From assembly GCA_964545345.1 (NCBI GenBank), contig CAZJFE010000023.1, forward strand, positions 1 through 10,908: a stretch of DNA of 10,908 nt, in the 5' to 3' direction. This document shows positions 1 through 5,807 of this stretch, in pieces. The notes under the pieces were generated by a model, which made no database searches, was not told the origin of the DNA, and was given only the letters and a program-made list of their open reading frames with translations. Each line of letters opens with the position of its first letter. Position 1 is the first letter of the stretch. The position numbers were made by a program, and so were the translations under genes. Origin of the DNA: JAUSKF01 sp964545345 (GTDB taxonomy: Bacteria; Patescibacteriota; Minisyncoccia; UBA6257; WO2-44-18).

Positions 1-8
1 CAAACATT

Positions 9-2117
9 ATGAATTTAAATAAAAAGTTATTCAAAACAGAGTTTGCCGGTCAGCCGATGAGTCTGGAGGTTTCTACTTTGGCGCATCAGGCCAATGGAGC
101 GGTGCTGGGAAAATACGGCGGTAATACCGTATTGGTAACGGCGGTGATGGGTACCGAAGATAAGGATTCCGATTATTTTCCGCTCTCGGTGGATTATGAG
201 GAGCGTTTTTATGCCGCCGGAAAAATCTTGGGCAGCCGTTTTGTGCGTCGGGAAGGCCGGCCGGGTGAAGAGGCGATCCTATCGGGCCGGATAATTGACC
301 GCACCGTGCGGCCGCTTTTTGATCACCGTTTACGCCGCGAGGTTCAGCTGGTGGTAACTATTTTAGAAATTGATAACGAGAGCGATCTGGAATTTATTAC
401 TCTGATGACCGCTTCTACCGCGTTGGCGATTTCCGATATTCCGTGGAACGGCCCGGTCGCGGGAGTAAAGATGCTTTTTGACGGCAATAAATTGACCTTC
501 AACGCCAAGCAAACCGATATCAAAGCGGTCTGGCCGGCGGAGAAAGGATTTTTGAGTTTTGTCTCCGGCACCGCCGAAAAAATTAACATGATTGAGTTGG
601 AGGGCGTGGACGCGGAGGAATCCGAGGTGGCCAAAGCTTTTGATCTGGCCCAGAAAGAAATCGCCAAGATGATTGATTGGCAGAAGGGGATCGTGAAAGA
701 AATCGGCAAGCCGAAGGCCAGCGTGCATTTAGCCGAACCCGACGCGAAACTGGTAAAACTGGTACACGATTATTTGGATGGCAAATTAGAAAAGGCGCTG
801 TACACCAAAGATAAGGGTGAACAGCATCGGAAGATGGCGGAAGTTCAGAATGGATTGAAGGCGTTGTTGGTGGCGGAAGGCCGAGATGAAAAAGAATTAA
901 TCCTTGCCAATCAAATTTTTGAGAGAGTTACCGATGATCTAGTTCACAAAAAGATTTTGGAATCAGAGATCCGTCCCGACGGCCGCAAGTTGGATGAAGT
1001 CCGCGATTTGCACGCCGAAGTCGGTTTATTGCAACGCGCTCACGGCTCGGCTTTGTTCATCCGCGGTGAGACCCAGGCCTTGGTGGTAACGACCATCGCT
1101 CCGCCCGGCGCTGAGCAGTTAATGGAAAATATGCGTGGTTTGGTAGAGCGCCGATTTATGTTGCACTACAACTTCCCGCCTTATTCCACCGGCGAGACCG
1201 GCCGGGTGGGCGCTCCGGGACGCCGCGAGATCGGCCACGGAGCTTTGGCGGAGAAAGCGGTGAAAAATTTGATTCCGACCGAAGATGAATTTCCTTATGT
1301 AATCCGGGTGGTTTCGGAAGTTTTGTCGTCTAACGGATCGTCTTCGCAGGCCACTACTTGCGGCGCGGTTTTATCAATGATGGATGCCGGTATTCCGATT
1401 AAAAAATCTGTGGCGGGAATCGCGATGGGAATGATGACCGGCCCGAAAGGGGAATATAAAGTGTTGACCGACATTCAGGGCCCGGAGGATCACTATGGCG
1501 ATATGGATTTCAAAGTGGCCGGTTCAGCCGACGGCGTGCGCGCCGTGCAGATGGATGTGAAAATTGACGGCATCACCAACAAAATGCTGGTGGATGGTTT
1601 GGCGCAGGCGAAACAGGCCCGTTTGGAAATTTTGAAAGTGATGAATAAAGCGCTGGCCGCTCCCCGCAAGGAAATTTCTCAATACGCTCCGGTAATTTTG
1701 CGTTTGGATATTAATCCCGACAAGATTGGTTTGGTAATCGGCCCGGGCGGAAAAGTAATCAATAGCATTATTGAAACCACCGGCGCGCTGACGATTGATA
1801 TTGAACAGACCGGCCGCGTGTTAATTGCCGGTCCGAATAAAGAAAAAGCTCAAGCGGCTTTAGAGGCGGTGCAATCAATGGTGAAAGAATACACGATCGG
1901 GGAGATTGTTCAGGGCCCGATTGTGAGGATTTTGGAATTCGGCGCGATTGTGGAATTTGGCCCCGAGCAAGACGGTATGATCCACGTTTCCGAATTGAAA
2001 GAGGGATTTGTGAAAAAAGTTGAGGATGTAGTTAAACTCGGCCAGGTTGTTAAAGCCAAGATCATCAAGTCCGACATGGGCAAGATTGGTCTTTCAATGA
2101 AGGGAGTTCCGCAGTAA
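9..2117 (+). CDS. pnp: Polynucleotide phosphorylase (PNPase)
   Basis: This is a 3'-to-5' exoribonuclease that uses phosphate to release nucleoside diphosphates, and can add tails in reverse; it acts in cytoplasmic mRNA decay. The 702 residues are full family length. Domains in order are RNase PH-like 1 (about 10-145), a helical linker (about 150-240), RNase PH-like 2 (about 320-545), KH (about 563-625) and S1 (about 628-700). Core 1 has the GSRFVRREGRP loop, matching the FFRR loop of E. coli PNPase. Core 2 has SSNGSSSQ around 440-447 (phosphate site) and DIQGPEDHYGDMDF, in which D488 and D494 match the metal/catalytic E. coli D486 and D492. The KH loop is IGPGGK at 577-582. The ATG at position 9 gives the canonical N-terminus; only 8 upstream bases are visible, with no Shine-Dalgarno in them. 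Whether rpsO precedes it, as is common, cannot be seen. The next gene starts 23 bases downstream on the same strand, so cotranscription is likely. Confidence 0.98.
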   Translation: MNLNKKLFKTEFAGQPMSLEVSTLAHQANGAVLGKYGGNTVLVTAVMGTEDKDSDYFPLSVDYEERFYAAGKILGSRFVRREGRPGEEAILSGRIIDRTVRPLFDHRLRREVQLVVTILEIDNESDLEFITLMTASTALAISDIPWNGPVAGVKMLFDGNKLTFNAKQTDIKAVWPAEKGFLSFVSGTAEKINMIELEGVDAEESEVAKAFDLAQKEIAKMIDWQKGIVKEIGKPKASVHLAEPDAKLVKLVHDYLDGKLEKALYTKDKGEQHRKMAEVQNGLKALLVAEGRDEKELILANQIFERVTDDLVHKKILESEIRPDGRKLDEVRDLHAEVGLLQRAHGSALFIRGETQALVVTTIAPPGAEQLMENMRGLVERRFMLHYNFPPYSTGETGRVGAPGRREIGHGALAEKAVKNLIPTEDEFPYVIRVVSEVLSSNGSSSQATTCGAVLSMMDAGIPIKKSVAGIAMGMMTGPKGEYKVLTDIQGPEDHYGDMDFKVAGSADGVRAVQMDVKIDGITNKMLVDGLAQAKQARLEILKVMNKALAAPRKEISQYAPVILRLDINPDKIGLVIGPGGKVINSIIETTGALTIDIEQTGRVLIAGPNKEKAQAALEAVQSMVKEYTIGEIVQGPIVRILEFGAIVEFGPEQDGMIHVSELKEGFVKKVEDVVKLGQVVKAKIIKSDMGKIGLSMKGVPQ

Positions 2118-2140
2118 TCCCGCTGGTGTATTATTAAAAG

Positions 2141-3586
2141 GTGAATTTTTTGAGATTGCACCGGCCGGTTTTAGTTATCGCTGCGGCGGTTTTTGTGGCT
2201 TATTTTGGAGTGTGGAATTTCGGATTTGTTTATGACGATGGGATGTTGTTGACCGATAATTCTTTGATTAAATCATTCCGGCCCGTTTCAAAATTTTTGC
2301 TGGAGCCGGCCGTTTTTAACGGGGATGTTGATGATCCGCAAAACTGGCGGCCGATGGCCGGATTGGCGAAAGCAATTAGTTGGGCGGCTTTTGGAATGAA
2401 CCCGGCCGGGTATCACATCGTCAATTTAATCCTGCATTTATTGAATGTCGTATTGATTTTCTTTTTGGCGAAAAATCTTTTGAAAACTGATCGCCTAGCG
2501 TGGTTGGTGGCTATTTTGTATAGCATACATCCGGTTCTGACCGAGTCAGTAACCTGGATAGCGGCTCAAAACAATTTACTCTGGGCAACTTTCTTTTTAG
2601 CGGCTTGTTTACTGACTCAAAGCAAAAAGTTTTGGTGGGCGATCGGATTTTTTGCTCTAGCCCTACTCACTAAAGAAACGGCGTTGGCCGGTCTGCCGAT
2701 TCTGCTCTTGCTAATGCATTGGAAGAAGGATTCGGCGACTAAAGTTTCCAATCCCACACTTGGTTATGCGGTTTTGATAATTGTGTATTTAATCGGCAGG
2801 TTCTCTATTTTGGGAAACGCTCCGGGAGAGGATTGGGGTTCGGCGTTGATTATTCCGGCAGTTTTTTGGAAATACATAAGTTTGGCTTTCTGGCCGGCTG
2901 ATTTAATCGTCAACTATAATCCTTTTAGCAATTTCCCCAGCCCGCAAAATTTATTGGACGGTCGGGTGATCGGCGGATTATTTTCGGGAGTCGCGACCGT
3001 TTGGTTGCTGAAATATTTTTGGAAAAGGAGCTGGCGGGTGGAATTTTTAGGCCTCGCTTGGTTTGTGGTTTTTCTATTGCCGGTCCTGCAGATTCTTCCT
3101 TTCGTGGATTTAATCGGGGAGCGGGCGCTTTATGTTCCACTGATCGGTTTAACTTTACTAGTTGTTAGTCTAGTGAATCGGTTTAACCCTAAGCTATTTT
3201 GGCTGGCGGTTATTATCGCGCCGCTATTTATTTATCTGACGATTGCCAGAAATCAGGATTGGCGAAATGAGCGGACAATTTGGGAGGCGGCTCTGCGGGT
3301 TGATCCGGCGAACGCGCGAGCTTACGCGAATCTGACCTACTATTATCTGAATACTGATATTAATCCGGAGAAAGCGCTGGAGCTGGCGGATAAGTTTTTG
3401 AAAATTAGGCCGGGTTACCGAACTGTTTGGATTAACTGGGCTACCGCCAATTCCATGTTGGGAAATTATCAGGTGGCGGAAGCGGAATTATTAAAGATTC
3501 TTACTCAATATCCCGGTGATGCCGCGGTGATCAATAATCTGGACCGTAACCGACAGCGTTGGCGGGCTGCGCTGGCTAGCGACTGA
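2141..3586 (+). CDS. Polytopic membrane protein, GT-C/TMTC-like with C-terminal TPR-like region
   Basis: This 481-residue protein resembles the PMT/TMTC-type GT-C glycosyltransferases, integral membrane enzymes that use lipid-linked sugars; here that is a family inference. The first hydrophobic helix (about 9-30) is followed at once by the acidic motif FVYDDG, with D32 and D33 where GT-C enzymes keep a catalytic Asp. Then come a WRPM motif, GMNPAGYHIVNLILHLLN (about 85-102), the block HPVLTESVTWIAAQNNLL (about 130-147), several more hydrophobic segments to about residue 370, and ERALYVP (327-333), similar to the ERYLYLP motif of TMTC proteins. Residues about 378-470 look like two or three degenerate TPR helix pairs. 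GTG 2141 is used here, but AAAAGGTGA (2136-2144) overlaps that codon and lies 5 bases before TTG 2150, so a 478-residue product starting at 2150 is a good alternative. The TGA stop lies inside the left arm of a long inverted repeat. Acceptor and sugar are unknown. Confidence 0.85.
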   Translation: MNFLRLHRPVLVIAAAVFVAYFGVWNFGFVYDDGMLLTDNSLIKSFRPVSKFLLEPAVFNGDVDDPQNWRPMAGLAKAISWAAFGMNPAGYHIVNLILHLLNVVLIFFLAKNLLKTDRLAWLVAILYSIHPVLTESVTWIAAQNNLLWATFFLAACLLTQSKKFWWAIGFFALALLTKETALAGLPILLLLMHWKKDSATKVSNPTLGYAVLIIVYLIGRFSILGNAPGEDWGSALIIPAVFWKYISLAFWPADLIVNYNPFSNFPSPQNLLDGRVIGGLFSGVATVWLLKYFWKRSWRVEFLGLAWFVVFLLPVLQILPFVDLIGERALYVPLIGLTLLVVSLVNRFNPKLFWLAVIIAPLFIYLTIARNQDWRNERTIWEAALRVDPANARAYANLTYYYLNTDINPEKALELADKFLKIRPGYRTVWINWATANSMLGNYQVAEAELLKILTQYPGDAAVINNLDRNRQRWRAALASD

Positions 3587-3671
3587 CGACTAACGACGGG
3601 AAACTTACGAATAGTGATGGAGTCCGACTCCGGTTATTTGTCGTATGTTGTTAGTCGTTAGTCATTGGCCG
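3573..3671. repeat. Long stem-loop made of degenerate 7-base repeats
   Basis: Bases 3581-3597 pair with 3647-3663 over 17 positions (15 Watson-Crick and 2 G-U). After one mismatch (3580/3664) the helix continues with 3573-3579 against 3665-3671, including three G-U pairs, for about 24 pairs in total. The left arm reads as a 7-base tandem repeat: CTAGCGA (3576), CTGACGA (3583), CTAACGA (3590). The right arm carries degenerate copies of the same unit on the other strand. The 49-base loop holds a small hairpin, GGAGT-CCG-ACTCC (3619-3631). No T-tract follows, so this is not a standard intrinsic terminator. The stop codon of the upstream gene (3584-3586) is inside the left arm. Confidence 0.75.
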
Positions 3672-3674
3672 TCA

Positions 3675-3703
3675 GCCCAGCTTTATTTTATCCACAGCTG
3701 GGC
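3675..3703. promoter_or_regulatory. 8-bp inverted repeat containing a consensus DnaA-box 9-mer
   Basis: GCCCAGCT (3675-3682) and AGCTGGGC (3696-3703) are perfect inverted arms around a 13-base spacer. The spacer and the first base of the right arm spell TTATCCACA (3688-3696), the consensus DnaA-box sequence. The site lies just upstream of the extended -10 box at 3716-3724 and covers the place where a -35 element would sit. A repressor or DnaA could therefore act on the following gene, but a lone 9-mer may be chance and no binding is shown. Confidence 0.4.
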
Positions 3704-3715
3704 GATTTTGTGGTG

Positions 3716-3724
3716 TGCTAACAT
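3716..3724 (+). promoter_or_regulatory. Extended -10 promoter element, probably leaderless transcript
   Basis: TGCTAACAT fits TG-N-TAACAT, an extended -10 element. Seven bases separate it from ATG 3732, so transcription should begin at or next to the start codon. No good -35 hexamer is seen 16-18 bases upstream, which is usual for extended -10 promoters. Confidence 0.5.
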
Positions 3725-3731
3725 AGTAGAT

Positions 3732-4679
3732 ATGGCTGATGAACCAAAATTTCCGTTTGAGTTGCCGCAGGCAGATGAATCTCCCGCTCAGAATCCTCCC
3801 GCTGTAAGGAGCGCTCCTATTCCGCCGCCAATTCCGCCTAGAGCCGCCGCGCCGGTAGAGCCGGATGTAAAAATTGCCACCGGGCAAGGAGATTTTTTCT
3901 CTCCGGAAACTTTTGAAGCTTCTCCAATTCCCGCCGGCGCCAAAGCCAGCGGAAATTTGATTAAAAATATTATTATCGCTATTTTGGCGATTGTTTTTGT
4001 GGGTGGTGTCGGCGCGCTATCTTATTTCGTGGTTTTCCCGATGCTCTTTCCTCCGAAAGCTCCGGGTACCGGCGTAGCTCCGGTGGTGGCCACCCCGGTT
4101 ACTCATACCAGTTATTTGGTTAGCCCGGCGGCCGCGCAAGCCAACATCGCTTTGGCGGATCATAAATATCTAACCATCGCTACCGCTTTGCAAAATGAAT
4201 CCTTTAACCAGCTCGCCGAAGGTCAGCTTAAAGAAGTAAATATTTCCGAGAAGGGGACTCAAGTTCCGTTCTCTACTTTTTTGGCCGCGGTTTCACCGGT
4301 AACTTCTGCCTTGGGAGATAGCGGTTATTTTGAGAAAGATTTCACCGCTTTGCTCTACTACGATGCCAATGGTGTTTGGCCGATTTATGTAGCCAAGTTG
4401 AAAGCGGGCGCTTTCCCGGAAGATCTGTTAGCAAACATGAAGAGTTTGGAAGGGATTCTGGATACTGCTAATTTTTATCTTGCTTCTCCGGGTTCTTTCA
4501 GCGGCTTTAAAGATGGCAAAGTGGACGGGAAATCTACCCGCTACGCCGTGGGAGTTCAACCGGGCGCGGCTTTCAACTATGGCGTTCTTGGGAACTACTT
4601 TGTGATTGCTACCAACTACAACGGCTTGAAAACCGTGATGCCTTCTCTTGGTTTGGCTCAGCCCGCTTCCGATAAATAG
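3732..4679 (+). CDS. Single-pass membrane-anchored protein of unknown function
   Basis: I do not recognise this 315-residue protein. An acidic and proline-rich N-terminus (about 1-75, with PIPPPIPPR near 30-37) comes first, then one strong transmembrane helix (about 79-103) preceded by a lysine, then a Pro/Ala/Thr-rich linker (about 104-125) and a roughly 190-residue C-terminal domain. The arrangement suggests a cytoplasmic N-terminus and an outside domain. The end of that domain (GVLGNYFVIATNYNGLKTVM) resembles, from memory, endings of other membrane-anchored hypothetical proteins of Patescibacteria. The frame stays open upstream to an ATG at 3645, but that would put 29 extra codons across the inverted repeats and promoter with no Shine-Dalgarno. 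ATG 3732 fits the -10 box and gives a clean MADEPKF start. There are no Cys pairs or catalytic motifs that I can name. Confidence 0.8.
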   Translation: MADEPKFPFELPQADESPAQNPPAVRSAPIPPPIPPRAAAPVEPDVKIATGQGDFFSPETFEASPIPAGAKASGNLIKNIIIAILAIVFVGGVGALSYFVVFPMLFPPKAPGTGVAPVVATPVTHTSYLVSPAAAQANIALADHKYLTIATALQNESFNQLAEGQLKEVNISEKGTQVPFSTFLAAVSPVTSALGDSGYFEKDFTALLYYDANGVWPIYVAKLKAGAFPEDLLANMKSLEGILDTANFYLASPGSFSGFKDGKVDGKSTRYAVGVQPGAAFNYGVLGNYFVIATNYNGLKTVMPSLGLAQPASDK

Positions 4680-4699
4680 ATTTCAATTTTGATTGGCTA

Positions 4700-4728
4700 T
4701 TGGCGAAAATTCGCCGGCTTGTTATATT
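4700..4728 (+). promoter_or_regulatory. Promoter with extended -10 box and spacer inverted repeat
   Basis: TGTTATATT (4720-4728) is an extended -10 box (TG-N-TATATT). A partial -35, TTGGCG (4700-4705), lies 17 bases upstream of the hexamer. Six bases separate the -10 box from ATG 4735, so the transcript should be leaderless or nearly so. Between -35 and -10 lies the inverted repeat GGCGAA-AA-TTCGCC (4702-4715), a possible operator. Confidence 0.6.
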
Positions 4729-4734
4729 TTATCC

Positions 4735-5070
4735 ATGGCACTAGATTCTAAACTTGTCGCGGAGTTAAAAGAAAAATTATTAAAAACGCAGGACGAGATC
4801 GTTAAACAACTCAAGAGTGAAGGAGTGGTGGATTTTGGTAGTGATACGGAAAGTGAAGTGGCGGAGGAAGAAGCGGATGAAGCCGAGGAGTTGAGTAAGA
4901 ACGAGGGCATCGCCCAGGAGTTAAAAGGAAGATTGATTGATGTGAAAAATGCTTTGGATAAAATGGCTAAAGGCGCTTATGGCAAGTGTGAGGAGTGCGG
5001 AATGGATATTGAAGCAGAAGTTTTGGAAGTTGATCCCGAATCCCGTTGGTGCAAGATGTGTAAGAAATAG
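4735..5070 (+). CDS. DksA/TraR-like C4 zinc-finger protein
   Basis: Proteins of this family bind in the secondary channel of RNA polymerase and alter promoter choice, often with ppGpp. The 111-residue product has a first helix (about 4-29), an acidic turn (about 33-52), a second helix (about 47-79) and a zinc finger with C85, C88, C106 and C109 in the spacing C-X2-C-X17-C-X2-C, typical of DksA/TraR. The E. coli DksA tip motif DxxDxA may be represented by E45-E-A-D48-E-A50, with Glu for the first Asp. It is shorter than E. coli DksA (151) and longer than F-plasmid TraR (73). ATG 4735 is chosen because it sits 6 bases after an extended -10 box; an upstream TTG at 4693 in frame would run through that promoter. 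It lies between an envelope protein and a gene-free region, so context adds little. Confidence 0.88.
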   Translation: MALDSKLVAELKEKLLKTQDEIVKQLKSEGVVDFGSDTESEVAEEEADEAEELSKNEGIAQELKGRLIDVKNALDKMAKGAYGKCEECGMDIEAEVLEVDPESRWCKMCKK

Positions 5071-5112
5071 TTCGGCTACTTTTTTCTCTCGCAACCCGCT
5101 CCAGTTAGATAA

Positions 5113-5140
5113 AACTTCACCCGCCTTAGGCGGGCAAGTT
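5113..5140. repeat. REP-like GC-rich hairpin
   Basis: CCCGCC (5120-5125), loop TTA, GGCGGG (5129-5134) form a perfect 6-bp stem. AACTT (5113-5117) and AAGTT (5136-5140) extend it after a small asymmetric bulge. It lies 43 bases after the stop of the zinc-finger gene. There is no downstream T-tract, so it is more like an interspersed palindromic repeat than a Rho-independent terminator, although it could stabilise or stop the transcript. From memory, similar hairpins recur between genes of Parcubacteria; only one copy is in this window. Confidence 0.55.
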
Positions 5141-5150
5141 CATTCCGGTC

Positions 5151-5200
5151 TATTTTTGGGATGAAATTCATAATAGGAATGAATTTCTTAACCAAAAATA
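5151..5200. other. Two-segment perfect hairpin in intergenic DNA
   Basis: TATTTTTGG (5151-5159) pairs with CCAAAAATA (5192-5200), and inside it GAAATTCAT (5163-5171) pairs with ATGAATTTC (5179-5187). Both 9-bp stems are perfect, separated by an internal loop of 3 against 4 bases and closed by a 7-base loop. TTCATTC at 5139-5145 and again at 5206-5212 can each pair with GAATGAA at 5177-5183, so the inner stem has two competing partners. No open reading frame in this segment looks coding. It may be a structured RNA, a leader element or a DNA site. Confidence 0.6.
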
Positions 5201-5366
5201 TTCCCTTCATTCATTGTTTTATAGCTAACCTGCGCTTATGGTTGCTACGAGAAAAAGTATCCTCGCTTGGGTTGTTTGTATAAGAAGCCCCATTTGCGGG
5301 GCGGTTTTGGTTGACTGCAAGTTTGGTCTGAGCTAATCTTGAGCCAGAACTTTTTGGGATTTTAGA
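5201..5366 (+). other. Gene-free leader region with weak hairpins upstream of the small protein gene
   Basis: The full gene-free stretch is 5071-5366. This part holds short pairings: CGAG (5248-5251) with CTCG (5262-5265), and AACC (5227-5230) with GGTT (5240-5243). A better hairpin is GCCCC (5287-5291) with GGGGC (5298-5302), followed by GGTTTT, which is a poor T-tract. The small open frames in the stretch lack convincing starts and composition. I recognise no tRNA, 6S, tmRNA or riboswitch signature. Confidence 0.35.
5311..5339 (+). promoter_or_regulatory. Weak candidate promoter for the small basic protein
   Basis: TTGACT (5311-5316, five of six consensus) is followed after 17 bases by TAATCT (5334-5339), a poor -10. 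Transcription would start about 20 bases before ATG 5367, where GGGA (5356-5359) could act as a weak Shine-Dalgarno. A competing pair is TTGAGC (5339-5344), 18 bases, TAGAAT (5363-5368); its better -10 overlaps the ATG and would force a start further inside the gene. Confidence 0.3.
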
Positions 5367-5747
5367 ATGAGTAAAGCGAGATGTACTCGGGTGGTAACTC
5401 AACTTAAAAAGAAGGCAGTGGTTCAACAGAAGTTGATGGTTTTGTTGAAGCTAGCCATTTTCCGTAACTTGAGGAGGCGCAGGAATGAACGGGTGAATTA
5501 TTGGGATCTCTGTGAAGAGTTAGCCACTAATTTGCGTGTACCCGACAAACTGGATCCTCAGTTCAAGGACGTTTTTGAAACGGCTATAAGACAGCTGGAT
5601 GAAGACAAGATGGTTTATAAGACGTGGGCGGCTAGCGAGGGTGGCGTAGTGATCTATCCGTACAAATCCGGGAGGAAATCAGTCGCGCAGAGGGCGGCCG
5701 CGGATCGAGCGATTGTGAAGCTGATTCAAGCAGTGCAATATGGTTAG
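5367..5747 (+). CDS. Small basic protein, possibly winged-helix
   Basis: I do not recognise this 126-residue protein. It is rich in Lys and Arg, especially near RNLRRRRNERVN (about 33-44). A helix (about 18-36) is followed by YWDLCEELATNL (about 45-56), another helix DVFETAIRQLDEDKMVYK (about 68-85), and a segment with the look of a beta wing (about 86-103), then a final helix. This order is compatible with a winged-helix DNA- or RNA-binding fold, which is inference from pattern only. ATG 5367 gives the longest form; GTG 5391 or ATG 5436 remain possible because a good -10 box overlaps the first ATG. The gene stands alone between a structured intergenic region and a strong terminator. The absence of an alternative long frame, a clean stop before the terminator and sensible amphipathic helices support it as real. 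Confidence 0.65.
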   Translation: MSKARCTRVVTQLKKKAVVQQKLMVLLKLAIFRNLRRRRNERVNYWDLCEELATNLRVPDKLDPQFKDVFETAIRQLDEDKMVYKTWAASEGGVVIYPYKSGRKSVAQRAAADRAIVKLIQAVQYG

Positions 5748-5766
5748 AATTTGTATAAAATAATTT

Positions 5767-5793
5767 AAAACCCCGCTGGAAGGCGGGGTTTTT
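5767..5793. terminator. Bidirectional Rho-independent terminator
   Basis: AAAACCCCGC (5767-5776), a 6-base loop and GCGGGGTTTT (5783-5792) form a 10-bp stem followed by T-rich sequence on the plus strand. On the minus strand the AAAA arm and the AT-rich sequence before it give the T-tract. It sits between converging genes, 19 bases after the small basic protein and 15 bases beyond the end of the minus-strand HD gene. Confidence 0.92.
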
Positions 5794-5807
5794 GTTTATA
5801 GGAGAAT

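Noticed and set aside
344..728. Two minus-strand open frames of 121 codons inside pnp
   Set aside because: They are antisense to the conserved RNase PH domain of a full-length PNPase, overlap each other in different frames and have no recognisable protein features.
3645..3731. 29-codon N-terminal extension of the membrane-anchored protein
   Set aside because: It would cross the stem-loop, the inverted repeat and the -10 box, and has no Shine-Dalgarno; ATG 3732 fits the promoter.
4729..4737. Second DnaA-like site TTATCCATG at the DksA/TraR-like start codon
   Set aside because: Two of nine positions differ from the consensus and the bases are accounted for by the promoter spacer and start codon.
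4949..5164. 71-codon plus-strand frame overlapping the end of the DksA/TraR-like gene
   Set aside because: It is a shifted reading of the zinc-finger region continuing through the GC-rich hairpin, without a plausible start.
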